A stretch of DNA of 37,073 nt from a bacterium (GTDB lineage Bacteria > Verrucomicrobiota > Verrucomicrobiia > Limisphaerales > UBA8199), in contig JAJYHY010000040.1 in assembly GCA_021784555.1 (NCBI GenBank), forward strand, positions 1 to 37,073. Reading direction: 5' to 3'. Made by a program: the position numbers and the translations under genes. Below are positions 26,301-33,204 of the stretch, piece after piece; the first letter of the stretch is position 1; every line of letters starts with the position of its first letter. The notes beneath the pieces are model-generated. The model was not told the DNA's origin. It ran no database searches and saw nothing but the letters and a program-made list of their open reading frames with translations.

Positions 26301-27042
26301 CCGGATCGCGGGCAGCTATCCCTTGCGCGTCCTCATGCTCAATCTGAGCGTGGAGCCGCTGGACGGCTCTCCTCCCTTAACCGCGCCCGTTCAGTTTGCG
26401 CCTGCTCCCGCCTTGGGTGAGCCTACCTTGACCGATTCCGAGGGGGCGAACAATTATGCCGCCACGTGGCTAGACAGCACCATCCCCGGTCTGACCGGCG
26501 ATGCCACTGTTGGAACCCTGACTTTCCAGATTCCAGCCAACGCCAACGCCAACGCGGCCTACGCCGTCCATTTCGACCATGCCTCGGCCTCGCCCAACGG
26601 CCTTGCCTCATTCCCGGAGCAAACCAGCACCGGCCTGATTACACTCTCGGACCGGTCGAATTCCTCGTTCAATGACGGCATCCCCGATTCCTGGCGCCTG
26701 CGCTATTTTGGCACGGTAAGCAATCTTCTTTCGCAAGCCGGCGCGGATGCCGATGGGGATGGGGCCAACAACTGGCAGGAGTATGTCGCTGGCACAGACC
26801 CGCTGGACGCCGCCTCTTGTCTGCGCCTCTCCTGGGCCCCGGCCTCGCAAACGGGAGCGGCGCGTGTGCTGCGCTGGCCCACCGTTGCCGGCAAGCGGTA
26901 CATTCTCGAAACCTCCACCGATCTTTACACGCCCGATTGGATTCCGGTCTCGACCAATTCCGGCAGCGGGGCGCCCATTGAGTTCCAGGCCAGTCCGGGC
27001 ACAAGCCCCGCCCTGTTCTATCGAGTCCGCATCGCGCCGTGA
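23347..27042 (+). CDS. Giant secreted modular protein 2, paralogue of the preceding gene
   Basis: 1231 aa with a signal peptide (ALIILALTGLPLAAVRA). The architecture mirrors the upstream gene in the same order. NHL repeats lie at ~30-358 (NVYIADWGNNMIRVMNL), a chitobiase C-terminal-like domain at ~487-570 (VYYTLDGSTPAPSNP), and a cohesin-like sandwich at ~575-795. A dockerin-like segment lies at ~810-925 (FGDWGLDNADVMQVFQSAV, FGDGKLDVCDVYVTFRRSL). A second sandwich lies at ~965-1100, a thrombospondin-3-like loop at ~1132-1155 (ADADGDGANNWQEYVAGTDP), and a C-terminal beta domain ends FYRVRIAP. Sequence similarity is clear at the dockerin-like and C-terminal parts and weaker in the propeller, so it is an old tandem duplication. 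It is likely exported and calcium-binding. Its end overlaps the toxin remnant on the other strand by 25 nt. Confidence 0.88.
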   Translation: MKIISRETALIILALTGLPLAAVRADVTVTSLLTEGLNEPYSVAVDSENNVYASDSANNRIVRLDANTQALTTLAGIPTDPPGSNDGPFFLAHLNNPEGLLDASFNGEEGLLVTDNGNSLIRFVRLSDGYVTTLAGQAGGGPAIDATGANATFRFPAGLDQDGNGNVYIADWGNNMIRVMNLDDPLLGVTNLVIDGTTLYHPTAVACATNDAGQGEVWVADTGDNVIKLITLDSPVHGTLTTVLGAQGLTGTADSWYGASARFNGPSGLLWIDGYGLLISDTLNNSLRVATNFPAFGATNYAVYTFAGTPGPANGGLVDGPALSAKFSSPCGMALDSFNNGFLVADLRNNAIRRIQLGAPLPPVPPPQIGWVDFQLDSYGNLVSVLRTNQPFAFNNDVTIAIAGASGSLTYFTYGATPANPLQDTIPDPSADTGSTPPAYHDGMSPQQVQEMGTLVDAQPDFIIKAVGTQKGRVNSSISSARFQFQTAAPTIGGLSALNITLSEVTSNAQVYYTLDGSTPAPSNPASLYASANPFPVPAMVITSNLTVKARAFRPFYADSATASKIFYPSNALLNANTITFGFENGEASSEFIASPGQLFYAPVTLSVQPGTLIYSLQFNVTVTNAGANPGPAVAPGAFDFQSFLMKPAAVNTGVPPHDIGEYEPIPPLMFSGDASDPPPANVLTTYDGQPFVNMVFTNSSAGLLGVGWLERWGQANLYPTLLQDLIQYSMAHDTLFQQQGGRVILGTYAFHVPSGALPGQTYQIQLGRPSATSDGVGAPGSEVFIDTPSSGSLTNGAMNSIKRVTAGQPKYLVGDCAPFRWFNAGDFGDWGLDNADVMQVFQSAVYSWDTPLPGSDFFDSMDSCGGTYTDLGDGYLEFNQALTGASAQDALFNGDDTTINQIAFGDGKLDVCDVYVTFRRSLDPSLVLFERFWTNGVRVARAVGDLPASVRLPKNVLSPPPAVSFVASDALVSAGQTVRVPITARIAGSYPLRVLMLNLSVEPLDGSPPLTAPVQFAPAPALGEPTLTDSEGANNYAATWLDSTIPGLTGDATVGTLTFQIPANANANAAYAVHFDHASASPNGLASFPEQTSTGLITLSDRSNSSFNDGIPDSWRLRYFGTVSNLLSQAGADADGDGANNWQEYVAGTDPLDAASCLRLSWAPASQTGAARVLRWPTVAGKRYILETSTDLYTPDWIPVSTNSGSGAPIEFQASPGTSPALFYRVRIAP

Positions 27043-27230
27043 GCCGTTGGGGGACGACGGGGTAAGGTAATTTGCAGCCAGGATAAGACTCCGCTGAAGA
27101 AGCGATCAGGAGCGTCTCTTGGGAGGCGCTCCTGATTTGCCGGGTCGGCGAAAGCTTCCCGGAGAACGTCGCACCGCTCCAGGTCAGCGGATCGGACAAA
27201 GGCGCGGGTCGGCAGAAGCGTCCGTTTCAC
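27018..27230 (-). pseudogene. Truncated RelE-like toxin remnant
   Basis: The frame starts at GTG 27230, overlapping the antitoxin stop as GTGA, the classic coupled arrangement. Its first ~13 residues (VKRTLLPTRAFVRS) match the usual start of RelE/YafQ-type toxins in such pairs. The rest shows no toxin fold and ends after only 70 codons within the 3' end of the giant gene. The RelE body with its catalytic C-terminus is missing, so the locus appears to have lost it by deletion. The identification rests on a short N-terminal match and the pairing. Confidence 0.5.
27105..27136. terminator. Hairpin downstream of giant-protein gene 2
   Basis: ATCAGGAGCGTCTC and GAGGCGCTCCTGAT form a 14-bp stem with one G-T pair around a TTGG loop, 62 nt after the stop codon at 27042. 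Only a weak T-stretch follows, so it may be a terminator or a processing/stability hairpin. It also lies inside the toxin remnant on the other strand. Confidence 0.55.
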
Positions 27231-27433
27231 TGGGTGATTTCCCGCAGGATTTCCTCCGGAAGGCCGGGCCGACAACGCCCAGTGCGGAACTCCTTTCGTG
27301 CTGCTTTAACCTCCTTCACAAGCTCCGCCCGTCGGCGCTCACACAGGCGGCCCTGCAGTATTGACAGCAACTCCTCCTGGTCTTCCATTGAGAGTGTCTC
27401 GACGGACTCCACCACATCACCGAAGCTTTTCAT
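27227..27433 (-). CDS. Putative antitoxin of a RelE-type pair
   Basis: 68 aa from ATG 27433; an upstream in-frame start at 27496 would add 21 residues. The sequence is helical and highly charged (FGDVVESVETLSMEDQEELL, RAELVKEVKAARKEF), ending CRPGLPEEILREITQ. This resembles small antitoxins encoded just before RelE/ParE-like toxins in cyanobacteria and planctomycete-verrucomicrobial genomes (family recall, not computed). Its stop overlaps the start of the truncated toxin frame by the GTGA junction. With the toxin apparently lost, it may be a solitary antitoxin. Confidence 0.6.
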   Translation of the reverse strand: MKSFGDVVESVETLSMEDQEELLSILQGRLCERRRAELVKEVKAARKEFRTGRCRPGLPEEILREITQ

Positions 27434-27517
27434 GCGATCAGAGGGTAGCCTGTCTCTGACTATCGAGCAAGCCTGGCGTGCCGCTTCTTGGGACATTGCC
27501 GTCGTGCCGTCCGCGCC

Positions 27518-27835
27518 TCACCCTCCCTTTGGCGTCGCTTGTTCTCCTATCCGCCTCAGATAATCGTAAGGGTAAATCCCTGTGGCATGGCCGTCGCCCC
27601 AGATGGGCTGGAGGGCGTAGCCGCCTATAGGCATGAGCCGCGCCAAGGTGAACGCGGCGGGTGTGAGCGGGCTCTCCGGCCCTTTATATACCTTGCCCAT
27701 GACATCGGTCTCCCCTTTGCATCCGGCGCAGGGACAGGCGCGGCGAAGAGTCTCAAGAGGAATGAAACTTTCGGCACCGTCATCCCAGCGGATTGCCAAC
27801 TCCTGGCCGATCGGTTCGACTTTTAGTGGTTTCAT
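27518..27835 (-). CDS. DUF971 (GBBH-like N-terminal domain) protein
   Basis: 105 aa from ATG 27835. The DUF971/GBBH-like fold is recognised from ELAIRWDDGAESFIPLETLR, a CPCAGCKGE cysteine motif that could bind zinc or an Fe-S partner, and the ending GDGHATGIYPYDYLRRIG. Members occur alone or fused to Fe-S scaffold or ApbC-like proteins, so an iron-sulfur or metal-related role is suggested by the family. Nothing in the neighbourhood confirms it. It lies downstream of, and on the same strand as, the aminotransferase, separated by an inverted-repeat spacer. Confidence 0.88.
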   Translation of the reverse strand: MKPLKVEPIGQELAIRWDDGAESFIPLETLRRACPCAGCKGETDVMGKVYKGPESPLTPAAFTLARLMPIGGYALQPIWGDGHATGIYPYDYLRRIGEQATPKGG

Positions 27836-27887
27836 GGGGTTCGTTCCAGCTTGCGGAGGGGACACGGGATGGACGACAGAACACTAA

Positions 27888-27950
27888 CCACCAATGGACA
27901 CGAATGAACACCAATCACGCGGTATTCGTGTGGATTCGTGTTCATTCGTA
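27888..27950. repeat. 10-bp-period inverted repeat (ACGAATGAACAC type)
   Basis: ACGAATGAACACCAAT at 27900-27915 and ATTCGTGTTCATTCGT at 27934-27949 are complementary at 15 of 16 positions around an 18-nt loop. Both halves are built from about 10-bp units (AATGGACACG, AATGAACACC). It lies between the aminotransferase stop and the DUF971 start, so it could end transcription of the former. Confidence 0.75.
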
Positions 27951-27991
27951 GTTGCAACGTGCAGTCGGTCCCAAGCACTTGTCAGAAAATA

Positions 27992-29143
27992 TCACAACAA
28001 CGCCAGTGCTCGATGCAATTCTTCATCGGTGTTGTAGAAATGCGGAGAGAGGCGGATGTATTGCCGTCCGTGGCGATCCGTGCGCAACGAGGTGACAATC
28101 TTCGCCTCGGCGAGTTTCGCGTGCAGCGCGCCCAGCTCGGCGCCAGGGCGGTGGAAGGAGACAATGCCGCTCCGGTTCGGTTCCGGCGAGTTGGCGTGGA
28201 GCACCGTATAGCCTTTGGCCTGTAGCGCCGGAACCAGCCAATCGCGCTTGCGCAGCAATTCCCGCGCGATGTTCTCAATCCCGATCTCCTGGATCAGCCG
28301 CATCGCCTCGATCAGGCCCACCAGTCCCAGGAGGTTGTAAGTTCCCGCTTCATACTTCTCGATTCCTTTTCGGAGCACGATTCGTTCCTGGGCAACGAAG
28401 TCGGGGCATTCAATGTTGTGCCAGCCATAGATTGGCGGATTGAGCCGTTCCCGCACGGAACGGCGGACGTATATCAGGCCCGCTCCGCAAGGACCGAGCA
28501 GCCACTTGTGGGCGTCGGCGGCCAGCATGTCCACCCATTCCGTCGGGAGCGGGAAGGCGCCCACGGTCTGGATGGCATCCAGGCAGAAGAGAATGTTGCG
28601 CTCGCGCAGGAATTGGCCGATAGCCTGAATGTCGATGCGGTAGCCGCTGATGAAATGACAAGACGCCAAAGCTACCAGACGCGTGTTCTCATCCACCTGG
28701 CCCATGACATCCTGCGGGCGAATCTGGCCCAGGCCGCGCGTGTTCATCAGGCGCGCCTGAACCCCTTGTTCCGCCAAGGCCATCCACGGATAGACGTTCG
28801 ATGGGTAATCATCCAGGTAGATCAGGACGTTGTCGCTCTTGCGGAACTTTAAGCCGGAGGCAAAAAAGCTCAGCGCCAAAGAGGTCGGCCCCACGAACCC
28901 GGCTTCATCGGGATGGCATCCCAGCAGCCCCGCCGCCAGCTTCCGCCCCTCATCGAGGATGGCCGGATAGACCACTCGCTCCTGATCCGCCATCGTCGCC
29001 CCTCCGGCATAAGCGGCCACCGCTTCCGCCACGCGCCGCGGCAACGGGCAATCGCCTGCATGAGCCAAAAAGACGCACTGGCGCGTTACCGGGAACTCGC
29101 GCTGGCGGAGGGTCTCGTTAATGAGCAGTTCGTCTAAGTTCAT
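27992..29143 (-). CDS. PLP-dependent aminotransferase class V (cysteine desulfurase/IPN-epimerase-like)
   Basis: 383 aa, fold type I PLP enzyme. The Schiff-base lysine is K213 in AADAHKWLLGPCGAGLIYV, and the pyridine-contacting Asp is D189 in LFCLDAIQTVGAFPL. Class V signatures include SCHFISGYRIDI and YEAGTYNLLGLVGL. The family covers cysteine desulfurases, selenocysteine lyases, isopenicillin N epimerases and ergothioneine lyases. The conserved mobile-loop cysteine of IscS/SufS was not identified, so the substrate stays open. ATG 29143 overlaps the stop of the preceding small membrane-protein gene as ATGA, which indicates translational coupling. Confidence 0.92.
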   Translation of the reverse strand: MNLDELLINETLRQREFPVTRQCVFLAHAGDCPLPRRVAEAVAAYAGGATMADQERVVYPAILDEGRKLAAGLLGCHPDEAGFVGPTSLALSFFASGLKFRKSDNVLIYLDDYPSNVYPWMALAEQGVQARLMNTRGLGQIRPQDVMGQVDENTRLVALASCHFISGYRIDIQAIGQFLRERNILFCLDAIQTVGAFPLPTEWVDMLAADAHKWLLGPCGAGLIYVRRSVRERLNPPIYGWHNIECPDFVAQERIVLRKGIEKYEAGTYNLLGLVGLIEAMRLIQEIGIENIARELLRKRDWLVPALQAKGYTVLHANSPEPNRSGIVSFHRPGAELGALHAKLAEAKIVTSLRTDRHGRQYIRLSPHFYNTDEELHRALALL

Positions 29144-29568
29144 CGTCGTGAAGCGCCGGGGTCAGTCCTCACTCTTTCCGCGGTAATGGAGGGCGAAGCG
29201 GCGGAAAAAAGCGCAGGACTGACCCCGGCGCTTCGGTCTTCCTGGCCCTCGCCGGTGTCCAGGAGCCGGGCGAAAAAGAAACAGCCGCAAGCAACCAGCG
29301 TGGAAAGGCTGGCGAGCAGAATGGCCTGCGTGCGAGGCCGTTTGAGACTCTTCCAGGCGTCGTTGGCGAGCAAGCCAAAGTTCCCGTAAAGGATTTGAGC
29401 CTGCCGCTCCTCTTGCGCGTAATACCTGGCCATGGCGGGGTTTTGGGAAGGGTCCACCGAGCGCACCCCTCTCAAGCCGAGCAGAACCGTCCCTGTTGTC
29501 CCCAGCAGGAGCACCAGCGCTCCAATGATTCTGAGCCGGGATTTCAATGGCCGGTCGGTCCACTTCAT
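29140..29568 (-). CDS. Small two-TM membrane protein with repeat-derived C-terminus
   Basis: 142 aa from ATG 29568, with a good purine-rich ribosome site (GGGGGAC) just upstream. TM1 is RIIGALVLLLGTTGTVLLGL and TM2 is AILLASLSTLVACGCFFFA, with a soluble segment between them (QNPAMARYYAQEERQAQILY). No family is recognised. The last ~28 residues (from about SAGVSPALFSAASPS to the end) are encoded by the palindromic repeat element at 29150-29233, and the stop overlaps the aminotransferase ATG. The original C-terminus was therefore probably replaced or extended when the element inserted. Confidence 0.72.
   Translation of the reverse strand: MKWTDRPLKSRLRIIGALVLLLGTTGTVLLGLRGVRSVDPSQNPAMARYYAQEERQAQILYGNFGLLANDAWKSLKRPRTQAILLASLSTLVACGCFFFARLLDTGEGQEDRSAGVSPALFSAASPSITAERVRTDPGASRR
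29150..29233. repeat. REP-like palindromic element, copy B (inverted orientation)
   Basis: Left arm GAAGCGCCGGGGTCAGTCC and right arm GGACTGACCCCGGCGCTTC are perfectly complementary over 19 bp. They continue into CTTTCCGC and GCGGAAAAAA. The centre is the reverse complement of the centre of copy A, so the element is inserted in the other orientation. It forms the 3' coding end of the small membrane-protein gene. Confidence 0.88.
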
Positions 29569-29590
29569 AAGGTGTCCCCCATGCAATATC

Positions 29591-31654
29591 TTACCAGATC
29601 TGCGCGCGTTGATCGGGCGAGCGCCACATCGGCGCGCCGGGCTTGATAGCGAAGGCCTTGTAGAAGGCCGGCAGGTTCACCAGCGGCCCGACGGCGCGGA
29701 ACTGGCCGGGCGAATGGGGGTCAACCGTCAGCAAGCGCCGGGCCTCGGCGGGCCGGATGTTCGTCCGCCAGATTTGGGCGAAGGAGATGAAGAATCGCTG
29801 CTCCGGCGTAAGGCCGTCGATGGTCTTGCGTTTGGAAGGGTCCTTAGCCAGGGTACGTTCCAGGGCGTCGTAGGCGATGGTGACACCACCGAGGTCGGCA
29901 ATGTTTTCGCCCAATGTTAGCTTGCCGTTGACGTGTAGGCCGGGCAGCGGCTCAAAGGCGTCGTATTCGTTGACGACCTTCTGGGCGCGCGCCTCAAAGG
30001 CCTTGGCGTCGGCAGTCGTCCACCAGTCGTTGAGGTTTCCGTTGGTGTCGTATTTCCGCCCCTCATCGTCGTAGCCGTGGGTGATTTCGTGGCCGATGAC
30101 CACGCCAATACCGCCATAGTTGACCGCGTCATCCATGGTCATGTCGAAGAAGGGCGGCTGGAGAATGCCGGCCGGGAAGACGATCTCGTTTTGGACGGGA
30201 TTAAAATAGGCATTGACGGTCTCGGGCGTCATTTGCCACTCGCTCCGATCCACCGCCTTGCCGATGCGAACGACATTCCGGTGAACCTCAAAGGCCGCCG
30301 CCCGCCGGACATTGCCCAGGTAATCATCCCGGTGGATGACCACCGAGGAGTAGTCGCGGAACTTGTCCGGGTAGCCGATCTTCTGGGTAAAGCGGTCGAA
30401 CTTGGCCAGGGCCTTGACCCGGGTGGCCTCGCCCATCCAACTCACCTTTTCCAAGTGATCGCGGAAGACGGCCTTGAGGTTGTCCACCAACTCATTCATG
30501 CGGGCCTTGGCTTCCGGTGGAAAATACTTTCGGACATAAAGCTCTCCGAGGGCTTCGCCGATGCTCCCGTCAATCACGTGGGCGGCGCGCTTCCAGCGCG
30601 GTTCCTGCCGCTGCTGGCCGCTGAGCACCTTGCCAAAGAACGCAAAGTTTTCATCCGCCACAGCGCGTTGCAGGTACGGGGCGCTGCTGTGCAAAACGTG
30701 CCAGCGCAGATAGACCTTCCAGTCCGAAAACGGGCGCTGGTTCAAGAGTGTATTGACGGCGTCGAAGAATTCCGGCTGCCCAACTACCGCGTAAGGCAGC
30801 TTCTCCAATCCACGGTCCAGCAGATACGCTTTCCATGGAATCGCCGGCTCGCGCGACAGGAGGTCCGCGCGGGAGAATTTGTTGTAATTCTTGTTCGGGT
30901 CGCGCAGTTGGACACGCGTGCGGCTGGCCTTGGCCAGATCGGTCTCGAGGCTGAGCACCGTCTTGGCGTCGGCCTTGGCCTTGGCGGGCTTCTCACCGAG
31001 CAACTCAAACATCTTCGTCACGTGCTGAAGATACTTCTCCCGTATCGGCGCGAAGCTGGCCTTCAAGTAATAGTCCCGGTCCGGCAGGGAGAGGCCGCCC
31101 TGGCCCAGTTCGAAGGCGTAGATGGCACTATTCTTCTCGTCGGGGCTAACGTCGGAGCCGAACACGCCCCCGAAGCCCTCATCGTGAAACGCGGCCAACG
31201 TCTGGAATAGCTCCGTGCGGGTCTGGACGTGGGCGATGCGGGCGAGGTCATTCGCAATCGGTTTGAATCCGAGTTGCTCGATGCGATTGGTATCCATGGC
31301 GGAGGCGAAGAAATCGCCCACCTCGCGCTCGGGCGAATGCAGGGACGCCGCAGTGTCCGCTTCGGCCTGAGTGAGGATGCCATGGATGAGATACCAGTTG
31401 CGCTCCGCCAATTCCGTGAAACTGGCCCAGCGCGATTTGTCCGGCGGCACGGGGTTGTCCTTAACCCATTGGCCGTCGGCAAACTGATAAAAGTCGGTGC
31501 TCGGATTGACCGACCGGTCCATGTAACCGACCGAGAAGCGAGGGACTTTTGGCGGCGAGTCCGCACGGTCTAAGCCGTTCACGGAGGGGGTTCCGGCAAG
31601 GAGGACAAGCCCCGGCAACCATACAGCCAGGAAGGCGAAGGTGCGACGATTCAT
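29591..31654 (-). CDS. M13-family zinc metallopeptidase (neprilysin/PepO-like)
   Basis: 687 aa from ATG 31654, followed by a signal peptide (RRTFAFLAVWLPGLVLLAG); the periplasm or outside is likely. The N-terminal M13 domain begins with MDRSVNPSTDFYQFADGQWV. The catalytic domain has IGHEITHGYDDEG, with zinc ligands H522 and H526 and catalytic E523. The third ligand E583 and D587 lie in GENIADLGGV. NPVQNEIVFPAGILQPPFFD, the substrate-binding stretch, is intact. The protein ends with the typical Trp: APMWRSPDQRAQIW. It should cleave small peptides; the physiological substrate is unknown. Upstream in-frame starts to 31786 would add 44 residues before the signal peptide. Confidence 0.96.
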   Translation of the reverse strand: MNRRTFAFLAVWLPGLVLLAGTPSVNGLDRADSPPKVPRFSVGYMDRSVNPSTDFYQFADGQWVKDNPVPPDKSRWASFTELAERNWYLIHGILTQAEADTAASLHSPEREVGDFFASAMDTNRIEQLGFKPIANDLARIAHVQTRTELFQTLAAFHDEGFGGVFGSDVSPDEKNSAIYAFELGQGGLSLPDRDYYLKASFAPIREKYLQHVTKMFELLGEKPAKAKADAKTVLSLETDLAKASRTRVQLRDPNKNYNKFSRADLLSREPAIPWKAYLLDRGLEKLPYAVVGQPEFFDAVNTLLNQRPFSDWKVYLRWHVLHSSAPYLQRAVADENFAFFGKVLSGQQRQEPRWKRAAHVIDGSIGEALGELYVRKYFPPEAKARMNELVDNLKAVFRDHLEKVSWMGEATRVKALAKFDRFTQKIGYPDKFRDYSSVVIHRDDYLGNVRRAAAFEVHRNVVRIGKAVDRSEWQMTPETVNAYFNPVQNEIVFPAGILQPPFFDMTMDDAVNYGGIGVVIGHEITHGYDDEGRKYDTNGNLNDWWTTADAKAFEARAQKVVNEYDAFEPLPGLHVNGKLTLGENIADLGGVTIAYDALERTLAKDPSKRKTIDGLTPEQRFFISFAQIWRTNIRPAEARRLLTVDPHSPGQFRAVGPLVNLPAFYKAFAIKPGAPMWRSPDQRAQIW

Positions 31655-31803
31655 GAATCTTGATGGTTGGCGCCAGTGTGATGAAGGCCTGGGCTGAACG
31701 ACAATTTGCGACTGCATCTGGCCAAACCGTAACAGGAGTGACGCGCCTGTCAAGCCGATGAATGAGGGCTTGATGAAGAGGCGCAAGTTGGTAATTTAAT
31801 CTC

Positions 31804-32328
31804 ATGAGCTATAGGACCGTAGAAGTGGAGTTGGAGAACGGGCGAGTGCAGGCGTCTGGCCCGGATACGCTGCCGCAGCGAGCCCGAGGATTATTGACAC
31901 TGCTGGATTCTGGCGAATCGGCAGCGGCTTTGACTTGCGGCGAGTTGGCCGAGTGCGTCAGGCGTGACCTTCAGCTAACAGGATGGGAGCGCGCCCGCGG
32001 CGGGCAATGGGCCAAGGAGATTTCTCTTGCTTCCGAAGGTAGAGATGGCACGTTTGGCGCAATGAAGATTGCTGACTCAACGGCCGTCGTCGGCCAGTTT
32101 CACAGATTCCTGAGCATGGTTGAGCATGGAGAGAGTGTCCGCATCCGCAAGCGTGGCCGTGCGGTGGCGCGACTTGTGCCGGATTGCGATTTTATGAGCG
32201 GCGAGGATTTCGCCAGGGTTTTCGACAGCTATAAAGCAACGGACTTGGATAAGGCTGCCGCGGATGAGATCGAACAGCATCTAAACGCCTTGAAGAGACG
32301 CTCTCGTGAGAAGCTCGTGGCTCATTGA
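31804..32328 (+). CDS. Composite antitoxin: unknown N-terminal segment plus Phd/YefM-like domain
   Basis: 174 aa. Residues 1-35 (VEVELENGRVQASGPDTLPQ) look like a short beta-type antitoxin N-terminus. Residues ~40-86 match nothing recognised. Residues ~87-174 are a Phd/YefM antitoxin domain: MKIADSTAVVGQFHRFLSMV, then GESVRIRKRGRAVARLVPD, then a charged toxin-binding tail. Ordinary Phd proteins are ~80-90 aa, so this is roughly double length. A second in-frame ATG at 32062 starts exactly at the Phd part and could give a shorter product. The stop overlaps the PIN toxin start by 23 nt. It should neutralise the PIN toxin and repress the operon (family knowledge). Confidence 0.78.
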   Translation: MSYRTVEVELENGRVQASGPDTLPQRARGLLTLLDSGESAAALTCGELAECVRRDLQLTGWERARGGQWAKEISLASEGRDGTFGAMKIADSTAVVGQFHRFLSMVEHGESVRIRKRGRAVARLVPDCDFMSGEDFARVFDSYKATDLDKAAADEIEQHLNALKRRSREKLVAH

Positions 32329-32728
32329 CGCAGATGTGCTGATCGAGGGCGAGCGGCAGAATCCGGCGTTTGACGCTTGGCGCAAGTCGGCGGGCGACTT
32401 CGCAACGGCGGACATTGTCCGCGGGCAATTCTTGCTCGGCGTTCACAGCGTCAAGGACGCTGCCAAAAGAGAACGCGGGCTGGAGTTTTACGCCGAGCGA
32501 GTCGCCACCCTCAGCTCACTCCCCAACCAGCCGGAGGATTACGAGCGCGCAGCGGCGCTGGCCGGCGAAGCGTGGAGAAATGGACGAGGCGGCCCAGACT
32601 TGATGGACGCGTTGCTGGCCGCCATCGCCTTATGCACAGGTGCGACGGTGGCCACGCGAAATGTCAAGGATTTCAAGGCGATGGGTTGCCCATGCCAGAA
32701 CCCGTTGTCAAACGCGACCGACCGATGA
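32306..32728 (+). CDS. vapC: PIN-domain ribonuclease toxin (VapC-like)
   Basis: 140 aa from GTG 32306. PIN toxins cleave RNA with Mg2+ held by conserved acids. Here LIDADVLIEGERQ provides the first Asp, ADIVRGQFLLGVH lacks an obvious acidic residue where a Glu is often found, GGPDLMDALLAAIAL carries the central Asp pair, and VATRNVKDFKAMG carries the last Asp. The order and spacing fit a full-length PIN domain. It overlaps the antitoxin by 23 nt, the usual coupled arrangement. It is likely active, though the second acidic position should be checked by alignment. Confidence 0.88.
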   Translation: MRSSWLIDADVLIEGERQNPAFDAWRKSAGDFATADIVRGQFLLGVHSVKDAAKRERGLEFYAERVATLSSLPNQPEDYERAAALAGEAWRNGRGGPDLMDALLAAIALCTGATVATRNVKDFKAMGCPCQNPLSNATDR

Positions 32729-33204
32729 TCTGGCGGAGGCCTTGCTTTAGGCAATAGTTTCCCGGCGACCCCTTGGCCGCAAAGCTCCTGGCCGGATGAA
32801 GCCCGATCTCGAGCGCCTGCTCGGGACTGGGCATGCCCTTACCCCGAGGTCGTTTGTCTGGGCGCATCCCTATAAGGACCCCCAATTCCTGGCGAATCCG
32901 AAACCCGAAATCCAAAAGCGGCAACGACCAAAACCCGAGAGCCCGGCCTGATTTGAACATTTCCCTTTGCCGCATTTGAGATTGTTTCGGATTTCGAGTT
33001 TATTCAGCAGGGATGTGGGGGTACCGACGGGATAAGCGCCCCTTTGTCTTGCACTTTCTTTTTGACATGGGCGGGAAAACCGGATGGCATTGGCTGAATT
33101 ACGGGATTCGGAGCGGATGAGGCGCTTGGACCATGGTTCGGAACAGTTCGAGACGGGCCGGAAGTCCTCAGTTTGAAATTCGATCCTCCACCCGGTGAAG
33201 AACC
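32729..33204. other. Intergenic region with dispersed period-7 repeat
   Basis: 476 bp between the toxin and PIG-L genes. A block at 32892-32939 (GAATCCGAAACCCGAAATCC followed by a GCAACGACCAAAACC motif) matches the complement of 11659-11713. A related TTTCGGATTTCGAG stretch is at ~32985-33000. No gene, tRNA or confident promoter was found. Short frames across it have no recognisable domain. Confidence 0.55.

Noticed and set aside
30077-31210. Plus-strand frame of 377 codons
   Set aside because: It is the antisense shadow of the M13 peptidase, whose zinc motifs are intact on the minus strand.
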